Shown here: piece by piece, positions 31,994-43,144 of the stretch
Layout of the letters: each line of letters starts with the position of its first letter
How positions within the stretch are numbered: position 1 is the first letter of the stretch
The notes under the pieces: model-generated
Databases searched by the model: none
Told to the model about the DNA's origin: nothing
The model's input: the letters and a program-made list of their open reading frames with translations, nothing else
Program-made: the position numbers and the translations under genes
Assembly (NCBI GenBank): GCA_947646735.1
Contig: CANTFK010000343.1
Coordinates: 1-64,000 of the forward strand
Direction of reading: 5' to 3'
Source of the DNA: Peronospora farinosa
Taxonomy: Eukaryota > Oomycota > Peronosporomycetes > Peronosporales > Peronosporaceae
Length of the DNA stretch: 64,000 nucleotides

Positions 31994-32597
31994 TGTAACA
32001 GGGCATCTAGTTACACGTAAACATTAAGTAATATACTTAATGTTTGGTCTAAAGTATCCATGATTACTTTTGACCTGTCACTTGGGTGCGATACATAAAC
32101 GTGATTCACCCTCGTGAATGTGATACCCATATATGGATTCAACAGGGAAGGGATGACGCCAGTTGAAGCTTGGCATCGCGACGTCTCAGAAAGACGTCAT
32201 TCGCAAGCTTAGATATAGATTTAAGATCATGCGACAGGATACGCTTCTAAAGAGTCGCGTATCCGATCTATATATATATATATATAGCCAATCAGTAGTT
32301 AAGCATATATTTAATTATAATTCATTAAATATAGCTCAGTCTTGAATTTGCTAAATCGAAAGCACCGCGCACGAGAAGCTCTAAAAGCTTCTGCGTGACG
32401 CTGGTGACTTCTTGCTTTAGAAGTTCGTTACACTCTCGCTTAAGCGAGAGGCAACTGGTGGTACGACTGCTTAAGCAGTCGACCAACCTCCCAACCACCC
32501 TCGCACGCAAAGGTAAGACGGTCTAACCGCTTCCTCGCTTGTGCATAAGGTGTGTGCTTAGTAGCACAAGGCAACTTCGTAGAAGTGCTCGTCTACA
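31994..32597 (+). repeat. 3' LTR of Gypsy A
   Basis: Starts TGTAACAGGGCATC and ends TCTACA. It pairs with 16207-16804. A TA dinucleotide run near 32272-32286 is longer here than in the 5' LTR. Confidence 0.95.
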
Positions 32598-32602
32598 ACT
32601 TC
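32598..32602. repeat. TSD of Gypsy A, right copy (ACTTC)
   Basis: Perfect match to 16202-16206. Confidence 0.95.
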
Positions 32603-32700
32603 ACTTTATGTCTTTATTCTATGGAAATCGCTATGCCACAGACACTAATACTAGAGTCACAGACAATAATTCTAGCCAGTCATAGCATAAAAACTAATTG

Positions 32701-32977
32701 TGTAGACGGGCGCTTGGAAAGAAGCTGCCACGTGCCACGATCACACACTTTCGAGCAAGCAATTAGACCGTATTACCTCCGCGTGCGGTGGTGGTGGTGT
32801 TAGTCGCCGCTTGAAGCGCAGTACCAACCGTTGCCGGTTGCTTAAAGCGATTCGCACAACGAACTTTTACGAACAAGTGCTATGATGTTACACGAAGAAG
32901 CTTGCTCAGCTTTTCGTGTGCAGCGGACGGTAATTAGTCAATTTAATACTGACTTATATTTAATAAAAAAAAATTAA
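32701..32977 (-). repeat. 3' LTR of Gypsy relic E, left half
   Basis: A degenerate minus-strand copy of the A-family LTR, starting with the reverse complement of its end (TGTAGACGGGCGCTT). It breaks off at the ATTAA target where solo LTR S entered and resumes at 56102. The two halves together are about 595 bp, the length of A's LTR. The 98 bp at 32603-32700 are unique flank. Confidence 0.8.
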
Positions 32978-33042
32978 TGTAACGGGGTGAGTCCGTTACA
33001 CGATATTGACACTTACATGGAGTGTCAATATAAATATTATTA
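32978..33042 (+). repeat. Solo LTR S (B family), left part
   Basis: TGTAACGGGGTGAGTCCG at the start matches the B LTR. It is interrupted at TA by pogo element P and continues at 55703-56101. The summed length of about 464 bp equals a full B LTR. TSD ATTAA at 32973-32977 and 56102-56106. Confidence 0.85.
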
Positions 33043-33059
33043 TAGGGCTCCCTCCGTTA

Positions 33060-33378
33060 TGTAACGGGCTAAGGACCCGTTACCGTCTTACACTAAAAGG
33101 GCGTTGAGGAAGCGCTCTTAATTAACTCGTAAATATAACTCTGTTTTATTTTTGTTTTAGTTTTAATTCGCAGTAAGTGCGAATATGTTCCCTAGCTCAT
33201 GGGAACCACTCAATATGGAAGTCAATTTATTATTGGCTAATTATTGGGTCTGGCACCCCAATAATAAACCAATAATAAAATGACGCGCGATATCCGCTAA
33301 TTGGATACTGCCCTATGCCTACTTATGTAATTATGTATTAATCCTATAACTACTCATGTAATAGGTTGCTTCATTACA
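33060..33378 (-). repeat. 3' LTR of Gypsy C
   Basis: It pairs with 53116-53435 and differs at roughly nine sites by eye. On the minus strand an A/G-rich tract just before it (33379-33392) is the polypurine tract. Confidence 0.95.
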
Positions 33379-33679
33379 AAACCCCCTCTTTAAGTTGTGC
33401 TTACTAGAACGTAAGCACATAACTTGAAAAATGATTCATTTCACCAAAGATTCAGCGACACAACCTCGAACCTGCTCAATGACACGCAACTGAGCAGCAT
33501 GACCCTGGCCGCGCGCGCAAGGATATATCTGACGACAACAACCACACGATCTGCATGGAGCAGACACCGCGAGTCACGGACGCACACTTGATCCCGTGGA
33601 CGCTATACAGTTATATCGGCGCCAATCATCCAGAATTGCGAGAAGTCATAACGAAACTCTTCATTCGCTATCATTCCGT

Positions 33680-33743
33680 TGGTGCAGTGGTTACCTCTGA
33701 GTTCTTGATCGTGATGTCACTGGTTCGATCCCCACGTCCGCCA
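33680..33743 (+). ncRNA. tRNA-like sequence, probable SINE or tRNA relic
   Basis: A-box-like TTGGTGCAGTGG at about 33679-33690 and a good B-box GGTTCGATCC at 33722-33731, with normal tRNA spacing, ending in GTCCGCCA. The T-arm and acceptor stem do not pair properly, so it is not a working tRNA. It is fused to the end of the C pol frame, which reads GIEPVTSRSRTQR through it. Confidence 0.35.
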
Positions 33744-34524
33744 TATTCGATTCGCTATGGCAACCCATATAGTTGCAAATGCCATCCAAGTTTTCTCGAG
33801 CCTCATAATAGATCTCGGAATCGCTCGGTGACTCGATGTCAAAGTTCTGTTGCTCGCGAGCATCACGGCTCGCGAGATTGGGGATGGAATCGGCAGCATC
33901 ACTCGCAATAGCCGTCTTCCTACGCGACTCATTATCCTCGACCACGTCTGGTACATCTTGGAACAGCGTACTCGATGGCTCCCATGTATCGTCCTCCGGG
34001 GAATATCCCAACCAGCGAACCCTGTAATGTTTCTCGACACGCTTCTTCATGGGCGCCGAGTTATTACTCGGCGCATAGAACTTATGATCCTCGTGATCGA
34101 CAATTCGGTCGACAATCCAGCGTCGCGAACCCGATGCATCAACTAAAGGAGGAGGAGCATCACGACGGAAGACTTCTGGCGATGGGCGCCGATTCTCGTA
34201 ATCGGGCGCCTGTGCAGTCGAATGATGAGCTGCGTCTACTTCACGCTGAAGTCGAGGAATCGAAGAATGCCCTACTTGATGCTCGCGAGATGGCTGAGAG
34301 AGCTCAAAATCGTGCGGATGCTGCGACTGAGGCTGCTGAGCGGACTCGACGTGAGCAGCTGGTACTGGTTGAAAAAGGTGCAAACGCATAGATGTAGGTA
34401 TAACTAGCGTGTAAGCTTCACCATGCACTTTAACAACCCTAAATGGGCCAATATATCTTGGCGCTAACTTATTAGCGCCCAAATTCGTCACTGAGGTGTT
34501 TGGTAATCCGCTTGTTGATAACAA
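33691..34524 (-). pseudogene. Gypsy C integrase tail and chromodomain
   Basis: NKLAPRYIGPFRVVKVHGEA is the GPY/F-like region. A His/Pro/Gln-rich linker follows, then PPPLVDASGSRRWIVDRIVD and HYRVRWLGYSPEDDTWEP, a clear chromodomain. The usual HPTFYVGRL box is degenerate (RLHLFQPVPA). The frame ends in the tRNA-like relic. Confidence 0.85.
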
Positions 34525-34539
34525 TACTTTGTCACGTTC

Positions 34540-36470
34540 TTAAAATGTCAACATATTCTTTTGACCTCTTCTGTCTGCATTCTCCTTTTGCTTGTCTACT
34601 GCCTCTTGTAATGCATCACGCACAAAACGCGTGATTCCTTGTCGTAATAGTAGAAATTCGGTTACTGCAGCCGAACTTACAGGCGACGTATGTTCTTTTG
34701 GAGAAAAATTGGCAACGGAAGACGCGATGGAAAGCATCGCGTCAGGAGTCGATATGCCGTTGGCCACAAAACTACCAGTAGTAGGTGCATCGGCAGCAAC
34801 CCTATGCGCATCGTAATCACTCATCAATAGTTTCGGCGCAATTCCATCGGCAGATAATCCCCATTAGGCTTTGAGACAGGGTGCCCCGAAGCTGAGAGAG
34901 AAAGTAGCGCCGGAAGGCGAAGATGCCTCGCGTTGTTAACGAAAAAGGGCGTCAACCTGTTTGACGCATGGACAGCATTGTTAATTGCAAACTCTGCAAG
35001 TGAAAGAAATGAACTCCATGACGCGAACGATGTTGCATAACTGCGCAAGACATCTTCGAGCACTCTGTTCACACGCTCCGTTTGCCCATCCGTCTCTGGA
35101 TGGGCCGCCGTAGACATAAGCAACCGCGTGCCTAAGAGCGGAAATAATTCGGCTCAGAAAGCCGAAGTGAAACGCGGGTCACGGTCCGATACAATAGATT
35201 CTGGCAAGCCGTGATGCCTGAAGATAAGATCAATGAAGATCTTCGCTGTAGTCTCCGCCGTAATGTGGGCGGAGACCGGAGCAAAATGCACCATTTTGCT
35301 GAATCGATCCACTAGAACCAATACGCCCGTGCGTTTCTGTTCATCCGGTGGAAGGCCAAAGATAAAATCCATGCTGACCGAGCGCCAGGCTTCCGTAGCA
35401 ATCGGAAGCGGACGCAATGGGGCTTGTGAAGACGGCGCAGGCTTCACACGCTGACAGATTTCACAGGAGCGCACCCATTTCTGGATGTATTTATACATTC
35501 GCGGCCAGAAAAATACGCGAGAAATAGCTGCAAACGTCTTTTCGCGACCCAGGTGTCCGCCAGCTGGGCTGTCGTGAAATTCATAAACCAATCGGGCTCG
35601 AAGGTCGTCATCAGCAGAGATGACGACACGCGGGGAATCAAAGACATCCATCGTGTACGTCAGCAACGGACCGTCAAGCGCGTAACGCTTGATGTTGTCG
35701 CGTGTTGGTTTCGTCAACTTCGCGAGTAATTTTTCGCTCGGGTCACTGAGATAGTTGATGATTCCTGCATAGAAGGAATCATTCGCGTAGGATTCAGCGA
35801 TCTGAGTTCGGATCGAAAGCACGGGGGTCGAAATCATCACATTAAGTCCCAAGTCAATACAACACACACATATATCTTCTTTGTCATCAACATACTCCGT
35901 TTGATGACCCATATCACGCCGAGGATCGTAATCAGGACGACGAGAAAGCGCGTCAGCGAGAATGTTATTCTTGCCAGGCTTGTAATGCACCACAAAATTA
36001 TACTCGGCAAAAAATGACAACCACCGTGCCATACGCTAGGACAAGTAAGGACTCTTGACGGCGGTACGCAATGATGCGTGATCTGTGTAGATAGAAAACA
36101 TCTTTTCGCCGAGAAAATATACTCTAAACTTGATTAGCGCGTAACGCATAGCCAAAAGCTCCTTGTCGGGTACCGGATAATTTTTTTCCGCAGGTTTCAT
36201 CTGTCATGATTAAAACCCCACGACGCGCTCTTGACTCTCGTCATCAAATTGCATGAGGGCACATCCTATAGCAAAATTGCTCGCGTCACATACGACGTAG
36301 AATGGCTTGGAGTCATCAGTCAGCATCAGCACTGGTGCCTCGGACAAGCTCTTCTTCACGGAGTCGAAGGCAGATTGATGTTCTGCCGTCCATAACCATA
36401 CTGCATCTTTCTTGAGCAAAGTCGATAATGGCTGAATTCGCTCAGCATAGTTCTTTGTATACGTATGCAA
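34540..36470 (-). pseudogene. Gypsy C RNase H and integrase
   Basis: RNase H begins near 36330 (VVCDASNFAIGCALMQ, Asp kept), a stop follows, and reading resumes at 36032 (MARWLSFFAEYNFVVHYKPG). Zinc domain: HDSPAGGHLGREK with CEICQRVK. Core: SMDFIFGLP, VSDRDPRF, then a break at 35154, then AAHPETDGQTERVNR, so D-D-E can be traced. Hairpins occur here too, for example stem 9/loop 8 at 35251-35276 and stem 9/loop 3 at 35280-35300. The frame breaks again near 34824. Confidence 0.85.
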
Positions 36471-36640
36471 GTGATTCGCCAGACCGATCCATTGACGTAC
36501 TTCAGTTTGGTTCCTGGGCGTTGGCCAAAAACAGATCGATGAGATCTTCTCAGGATCAGCGCGGACACCTTCCTTGCTGACGTAGCAGCCGAGTACTGTA
36601 ATCTCGGGAGCGCAAAAGACACATTCTTTACAATGGCATA

Positions 36641-37230
36641 CTATTTATTCTCGCGTATTACTTGATACACCTGCTTCAAGTGTTGAAGGTGAACATCCGT
36701 AGATCTATGCTTTTGCTCAGCGCGGCTGTGAACAAAAATGTCGTCAAAGTAGCTCGGTGCAAAGTCGCGAAGTGCACGAAATACTTGTGTCACCATCCGA
36801 TCAAAAGTTGCTAAAGCGTTCTTAAGACCTTGTGGCATGACTAACCACTACCAAAGCATCCCGCTTAGGGTGCCGGTCGCAGTGAACGGAATGTCATTGT
36901 CCCTTATGAGGATCAGATAGAAACCTTCTGCGCTGTAGATCTCGCTCCCGGACATGGTATTCAATACCATTTCTTTTCAAGGGATAGACGTTTGAGCCGG
37001 GATCGTGTCGTCATTCAGCTTGTTGAAGGCGTGCACAATGCGCCAACCGCCAATGTGTTTCTTCACACAGAAAGTCGGGCTCGAATGTGGCGAGATACTC
37101 TCGCGGACATGGCCAGCCTTGTGGCGACCCTCGCAGATTTCATCTATAGCGATGACTTAATCACGTGATAACGGCCACTGCCGCGTCACGCAATATTTCG
37201 ATCCTGGCACGAGATCTATCTCGTGTCGCA
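36641..37230 (-). pseudogene. Gypsy C reverse transcriptase
   Basis: Fragments on minus are KKHIGGWRIVHAFNKLN, then SAEGFYLI, a stop just before WLVMPQGLKNALATF, then the catalytic SYFDDIFVHSRAE box. The stops and frame shifts are dense here. Confidence 0.8.
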
Positions 37231-37399
37231 CTCCTCGATCCGCCGGAAGCTCAGCAGAAATTGTTTTTGGAATAATACCGGCGTACTCACGGGCGATATC
37301 GTAGAAAAGTTGCTCGAAGCACGAAGAGCATCTCAAGACTGTGCCGCGAAGCGTTCTCCGCGCGCTGATTTAGGCTCGGCACTCTTCGAGCGAGCCTCC

Positions 37400-38169
37400 A
37401 GAACTTCTTCACTGGCTGCTTCGGTGGCTGAAACGATGCACACTTGCTCGATGTCGCCGACCTTGAGGTCGTGAAGGAAATCTTTCCATGAAAGGTCTGG
37501 CAGAGATATGATATCCTTAGCAGTGCACGGCGGACTCGCTACCTCAATGTAGCGGCCACGATGTGGGTTCCCTCCACATATTCAAGCGCGCATACGGATT
37601 CCGTCACTACGGAATTATCTGCATCAGCATGTTGACGTGAATTTCGTCGTCTCGGTGATCGGCGTGCTCCTTTCTTGCGTTTTCTCTTGCTTCTCGAGCC
37701 CCTACTCGAGACTGGCACGTCGCTATCACAAGAGGATGATGTACCCCCTTCTAGACGTGGAGCTTTGTCTCCACCACGTCGTTCTCATGTGGATCCATAG
37801 TCCGCCCATTCTCGTCAATTAAAGGCGGGAGCTCGTCTTCTACCGCCTCACTTGTTTGCGGGATCCCTGCTCGGCCGCCTCGATATTAATCGGGAGCCTC
37901 TGCTCGTCCGATGTACTTGTACGCGAAAGCTCCTGCTCGACCGCCTCGAAATTGATCGGAAGACGCTGCTCGTCCGATGTGATTGTATGCGGGAGCCCTA
38001 TTCGACCTCCTCGTTGTGAAGCGGGAAACGCTGTTCGACCGCCTCGTTGTGTGGCTCCATCAGTGTAACGGAACATACTGCGCACAGAGGGCCATCGCTC
38101 TCTCTGTGTTGCTGCTAGTCGCGGCGAGTTCGTTCATGACCCTGACGTGAGGCCAATCGGATGACGCTA
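37400..38169 (-). other. Gypsy C linker between protease and RT
   Basis: Low-complexity acidic/Ser-rich linker in broken frames. A duplicated unit at 37880-38010 encodes TSDEQRLPINFEAVEQ twice with small changes. No domain was recognised. Confidence 0.6.
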
Positions 38170-38660
38170 CTAATAATTGAGTAAGCACTTCACTGACGTC
38201 ATAACCGCTTCATCGTTTGACGGACGAGATAGCCAATCTATATTCGGCTGATACCGTGACAGCCACGGTATCCCAAGTATGCAATCAAATGCATAGTTCA
38301 TCTCGTACACCAAAAATTCGTCGTGGCTCTGGAAACCGTCGAAAGTGTACGGTAAAACCACTGTTTTACGCGGGACACGTTTTGGTTGTCCATCGGCAAG
38401 TTTGACAACGATGTCACCAGGACCTTCTCGAACCGTGACAGTCGACGGGAGAAGGGACAAACAGGATGCACGAAAGAAGTTGTGGAAGCGCCAGAATCCA
38501 ACAATGCTCGAAGTGGTCGCTTCACTCCAGCTACGATGAGACTGATAATAATCAGTCTTGAATCATCGCGCATGGTGGTGGCATTGAAGTGGGTATAAAT
38601 CACTTTGAGGCTAGGAGCCCGAGCTGCCACCTGAGTACTCGGGGCTCCATTTCTGCCAGT
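38170..38660 (-). pseudogene. Gypsy C aspartic protease
   Basis: ALLDSGASTTSFV has the standard DSG triad. After a frame change, DIVVKLADGQPKRVPRKTV and FDCILGIPWLSRYQPNIDW complete the fold. Confidence 0.8.
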
Positions 38661-38748
38661 AGGGCGCCCCACGCCTACTGGAACCGCTCGTTTTTTGGCG
38701 GGACCACCGACGACACAGCGTCTCCTCGTGAGACAGCTGTGTTCATCG

Positions 38749-39613
38749 TCACCGGCGCAGGTGCACGACAGACAGCCGCACGATGGTCTGTTTTTTACCA
38801 CAGCGAAAACACTTCATCATGTTAGGATTGCGAATGTCGCGGCCTAATGATTTGCCGCGACCACAAGAGGACTCAATTGCATCAATATCTATTGGCTCTG
38901 GGCCAGACATCCGGGAATGTTGTGACGCTGCGTGCAGGTAAGACGACGCGACAGTGTAATCCTCACGAAGCGCGAGGGCAAATGCCTCTTTGAGGGACTT
39001 TGGCTCAGCACGTGTGAGGCAGTAACGCGTCATGCCCTCTTGCATACCAAAAATAAAGACATGGACTTATGAAGCCATGTCAATTGGCCGCGTGGTAATG
39101 CACGAAGCAAGATGACGTGTCTTCTGCACATAGTCACGCATCGACAGCTTGCCCTGTCGGAGTGAGAAGAAACCTGCACGCAAGCGAGATTCATCTTAAG
39201 GAGGCTCGAAAGCCAGTCGTAAGTCACGCTGTATATCGTCCAGCGTAGGAAACGCCGACTCATCTACGACGAGCTTTCCGAGAGCCCATTCCTTGGCTTT
39301 TCCGGCAAAACGAGACAACAGGAAATTGACCTTGGCCGTCGGAGCGTCAATAATCTTGACGCTATTGCAATATCCACCTCGCGAAACCAGCGATTGAGGG
39401 GGAGACGATCCGGACCATCACCGGAGTACGTTGACGTCTCCATCTTAATAGCATCATGGTGCGAAGTGCGCGAGGGAGTCAATACTCGCCGATTCGCTTC
39501 GGCGAGCTCGCGCACCATAAAGTCTTGGATAACGGCACGTTGATCATCAGGGTCGCTGTGCTCAGCAGCGACGTCACAATAGTTTCACCAGACACCGCCG
39601 CGAGGCGATGTAG
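38749..39613 (-). pseudogene. Gypsy C gag, main part
   Basis: Continues leftward from the D insertion at 39614-39617. [19 protein letters not shown] is the capsid entry and AEPKSLKEAFALALREDY is a typical gag helix. CFRCGKK is the start of the zinc knuckle, whose rest is lost through a frame change. The first 34 codons lie at 52987-53089 beyond D. Confidence 0.8.
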
Positions 39614-39617
39614 TGCC

Positions 39618-40948
39618 TGTGGCGAAGTGAAGGAGTGAATTTCGCCAAGTGTGATCGCATTTTTTCGGTTAAGTCCGAAATGGCCAATATTAATGAGTCG
39701 CGATCTCGTGGCCAATATTGATGAGTCGCGATCTCGCAGAAAGGTTTCAAGACGATGTCAAATAGGATGGAAAACAGTGAATGGAGTAGTTTGCACTTCT
39801 ATGTGGGGTCAAATATGGCCTAGAAACTACGCTATTGCGATCTCCAGTATTTCCGATGGCGATCCGCGTGAACGCGGTCGCTAAGGAGGAAGATGGGTAC
39901 ATCCAAGCATGTGGAGGACGGTCTGGTGTGGATCACGTCGCTATGGAGGACTGGAAAGGTGGATATGACATGTCACATAGATGAACTATCTCACATGACC
40001 TGAGAAACGGTGAAGAGGACAAGTCATGATCCGGCGGATCGCGATCCGATGCTAATTATTAGTATCGCGATCCGATATTAATTATTAGTACCGCGATCCG
40101 ATATTAATTATTTAGTATCGCGATCTGGTATTAATTATTTAGTACCGCGATCTGGTATTAATTATTTAGTACCGCGATCTAGTATTAATTATTTAGTAAC
40201 GCGATCCGATACTAATTATTTAGTACCGCGATCTGGTACTAAAATGGTATTATATCCGAGCGAGGTAGCGATCCAGATCGCGGCGATATTGGAGTGGACC
40301 ACATTACAAGATCTGATTTTTCCGAAAGGGCGATACGTGGCAACAGATCCTGAGCTACAGATAGCCAAGATCATAGGTTTTGGTATTTGATTGGTCAACA
40401 TTAACAGAGTTCAATTTGCTTCTAAGTACACGTGTCGACTTCTCTTCCGGGCTGGATTCTTTGGCCTCCCGACGTCTCAAGGAAGTCTACCTACTACGCA
40501 AGTCATATCCCTGGATTGTTTGGCCAGGGATTGCAAGAATTCTCAACAAAACAAATCAAGCTGCGATTGGACGCAGAGGACTAAGAAGTCCAGATACAAG
40601 ATCGCGAGACGGCTCAAGTGGTCAGAAGGCAAGCGGATCAAGTATCTACATTTTTGGACAAGGCGATCTCAAGGGAGATCAGGGCGACTCAAATAGAGCA
40701 CCCCAATAACAACTGCGATCTTGTGAGGAATTCCACGCGATCGCCCCCCCCCACCTATCCCTAACACAATCAAGTTCAACATCGACTCAAGTCTACCGAG
40801 AAGAGAGCAACCCGCCCTACCGACGGGTACACAAGGTGAGGAAGGCTATACACACGGAATCGGGGTACCCCCTCCGTTAGTCGGTCGTCCGGGCGCCAGT
40901 GGAGAGTTGGGATCGCATCAGCAATTTTGCGAATCCCACTCCACCACA
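39618..40948 (+). repeat. 5' LTR of Gypsy D
   Basis: Starts TGTGGCGAAG and ends CACCACA. Contains a tandem array (about 40047-40240) of a 27-28-bp unit around CGCGATCCGATATTAATTAT, some seven copies, and many GATC sites. Confidence 0.95.
40047..40240. repeat. Tandem array in D 5' LTR
   Basis: Unit: GCGATCYGRTAYTAATTAT(T)TAGTACC-like, with single-base variation. The matching array in the 3' LTR is 52083-52275. It may act as enhancer or be a replication-slippage product. Confidence 0.85.
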
Positions 40949-43144
40949 ATGGTGCGCGTGCCCGGATCTTCTGGTGACTCGGGATTTCACCGTGAGTCCC
41001 TGAGAGAAGATGTCAAGATCAAGAATGAACCTGGGATTGAAGCGTCAGCGGCAAAGGGATCACCGCAGACGTGTGAAGAAAAAAGATCCCCGGATCATCA
41101 GCGTTTTGGGAGGGGCGCAGATGAAAAGAAAACCAAGGAGGAAGATCGAGAGATTGATCTGGAAGAAAAACCTCTACCCCCTCCCCAGGTCCTTTCGAGG
41201 ACCCCTGCGGATCGCGTTGCAAAACGCGATCCGCTGGATAAAAATCCTACGGTTAAAACCGAAGGAAATTTATCCAAAACCACTCCGAATTCGAAGAAGA
41301 AGAAGAATGCGAAGCCATCTCGAGTGAAGATGAAGGCGCCTGAATCGGATCATGATAATGCCGACATGAAGCTGGTGCATGAGGAAGACAAGGCGAAAGG
41401 ATGGCAACTGGATCAGCTGGAATGGTGTTTTCATTGGAAGGCTCTTAAAGATCTGTTGTCAAGCGATCCCGTTCTAACGATTTTGAAACCGAAGTTAATT
41501 GGATCGCTGCGAGGACCAATTTCACCTCCCATTTTGACACCGAACCAGTTGGAAGTGATCCGTCGGCTTATGGAGTTGCTCCAAAACGCTGGATTCGCCG
41601 CTGGAGCTTTTGACGCGCAGGTGCTGCTGGAATGCGATCATGATCGGGTGATCCAAGCAGGGCGATCCCTTTTTTCGAAGCTAGTTCCTCTAACTGGAGA
41701 GCGCGATCCAGTGGATCAGAAGATTTAGCCGATTGCAGATATACCAAAAGGATATCATACTGGATCGTTGCAGTATATGTCAGCGGAATCCGAAGGGGAG
41801 TCGGACGACTCGATTAATATGCAGCGAATGTCACTTAGACCGGCTGGTGCAGCGCATATTCGCGAGCGACTGGCACCGATTACGGCCAGAGAACAATCGA
41901 CGACGGTACTCACAGCTGAAGACATGAACGTGAATGGATCAGGTCAATTGCAATCTTATTTTGAAGCTGCCATGAGAAAGTACGAGCAGGATCAAGCTCG
42001 CATGATCGCCAGTCGATCCGCGGTCCCCACAAACACCCCAAAAGTTTGCATTTCGGATGTGGACATGGAATCGGCCGGATCGCGTCAATCGAGATCCAAT
42101 AATTACGATCAAGACGATTTGGGTTGGAGGATCTAAGACGGCCACAAGTCTCAAGTGCAGGCGCTGTACCTAATGGTGGACTTGTCACGCAGCGCATTCG
42201 AATGTCTGCGATCGCAGATCTAAAAGATTTACAGGACGGGACAAAGATGAAGATCGAGCGAGAAGTTGGGTCAACAAGGCCAAGTCGGCGTTCTTACGCG
42301 ACCAAGCCCGGATGATGAAAAATGTCTAGTATTTGGTGATTTACTTACGGGGCCGGCACGAAATTGGTATAGCCAGTTAAGTCGATCCAATCGGAATTCA
42401 CGGAAGTCGTTGTTGGAAACCTTCATGATCCAGTATTGTGGATATAGTATGTCTGTCGGGAGACAATACTATCATGCGAAGAAGAGATCCGATGAAACGC
42501 CATTGGATTATTTGTATCGGCTGAATGTGGCCGCGATCCGAGCGAAAATTCACATAAGGGAGGGATCGCCCTCAATTCGCCGAGAACATGTGACGCATTT
42601 CATTGGTACACTTGATGATCGCGATCTGGCTAAGCAGTTGACGTTGCTACGCCTTGGAGACGCCGTCGATATGGAAGAGACTCTGCGAACATATCAACGC
42701 ATGGAAGGAAGACAGTACTTGAGTTCAAGGGGGTCAAGCAAATTTCGTCAGCGATCTGCGTCGGCTTCCACTCCAGCACCCTCGAAACCAACTCGTGCCG
42801 TGAGAGCAATCCGCCTGGAAGGCAGTAGCAGTGAGTCAGACTCGGATATTAGTGGATCAGACGCCGAAACAGATCGACGCAACCTATGTGTGACCACAGT
42901 ACCAGATCGCGTGAAGAAATATAGTGATCAACGCGCGGGATCAGACCATTTGGATCAAGATCGCGGTCCAGATCGCGTGGTGAATCAGAAGGCTTGTACC
43001 CATTGTGGGTCGAAGAAACACGATGATCGTGGATGCTGGAAGAGACTAACGTGTCAGAAGTGTGGTCGTAAGGGACATCCGTCGACAAGTGTTTTTACAC
43101 CTGTGCTGCCTGCGGAGATATTCATGAGCATGGAAAATGTCTAA
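40949..43144 (+). pseudogene. Gypsy D gag
   Basis: ATG 40949 overlaps the primer site; a later in-frame start is possible. Open to TAG 41726-41728, and the same frame continues to 42136. The middle (about 42124-42315) reads in another frame, then 42266-43144. Lys/Glu/Pro-rich N-terminus, then LEVIRRLMELLQNAGFAAGAF. Capsid-like core: GDLLTGPARNWYSQL, ETPLDYLYRLNVAAIRAK and HVTHFIGTLDDRDLAKQL. Zinc knuckles: CTHCGSKKHDDRGC and CQKCGRKGHP (second one cut by a frame change). The two-knuckle, long gag is unlike A-C. Confidence 0.8.
40950..40967 (+). other. Primer binding site of Gypsy D
   Basis: TGGTGCGCGTGCCCGGAT starts one base after the LTR. It begins with TGG as expected for a tRNA 3' CCA end, and differs from the TGGTAGCA sites of A and B, so another tRNA is used. 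The tRNA was not identified. Relic G has the same site with changes (TGGTGTGCGTGCCCGAAT). Confidence 0.6.

Larger units (their letters stand above)
16207..32597 (+). mobile_element. Ty3/Gypsy element A, with element B nested inside
   Basis: It is bounded by 598/604-bp LTRs (TG...TA and TG...CA) and a perfect 5-bp TSD. Without B (23716-31988 and one TSD copy) the element is about 8.1 kb. The order is LTR, PBS, gag, protease, RT, RNase H, integrase, antisense ORF, polypurine tract, LTR. No chromodomain was found. The coding parts have several stops and frameshifts. Confidence 0.95.

Noticed and set aside
33680..33743. Functional tRNA gene
   Set aside because: T-arm and acceptor stem do not pair, and it overlaps the pol frame of C. 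Kept only as a relic.
33975..34391. Plus-strand coiled-coil-like ORF opposite Gypsy C chromodomain as a further antisense gene
   Set aside because: It lies fully opposite well-conserved pol sequence and has no matching start or extension. Only the coil-like tail (about 34220-34390) is suggestive, so not counted with A, B, D and E.
39479..39715. Short minus ORF spanning the left D border
   Set aside because: It is a chance fusion of C gag with the first bases of the D LTR. The same LTR-coded peptide recurs at 51655-51752.
40047..40240. Regular repeats resembling a CRISPR array (also 50279-50580 and 62527-62700)
   Set aside because: Units are directly tandem with no unique spacers, lie in LTRs or an antisense ORF, and the host is eukaryotic.
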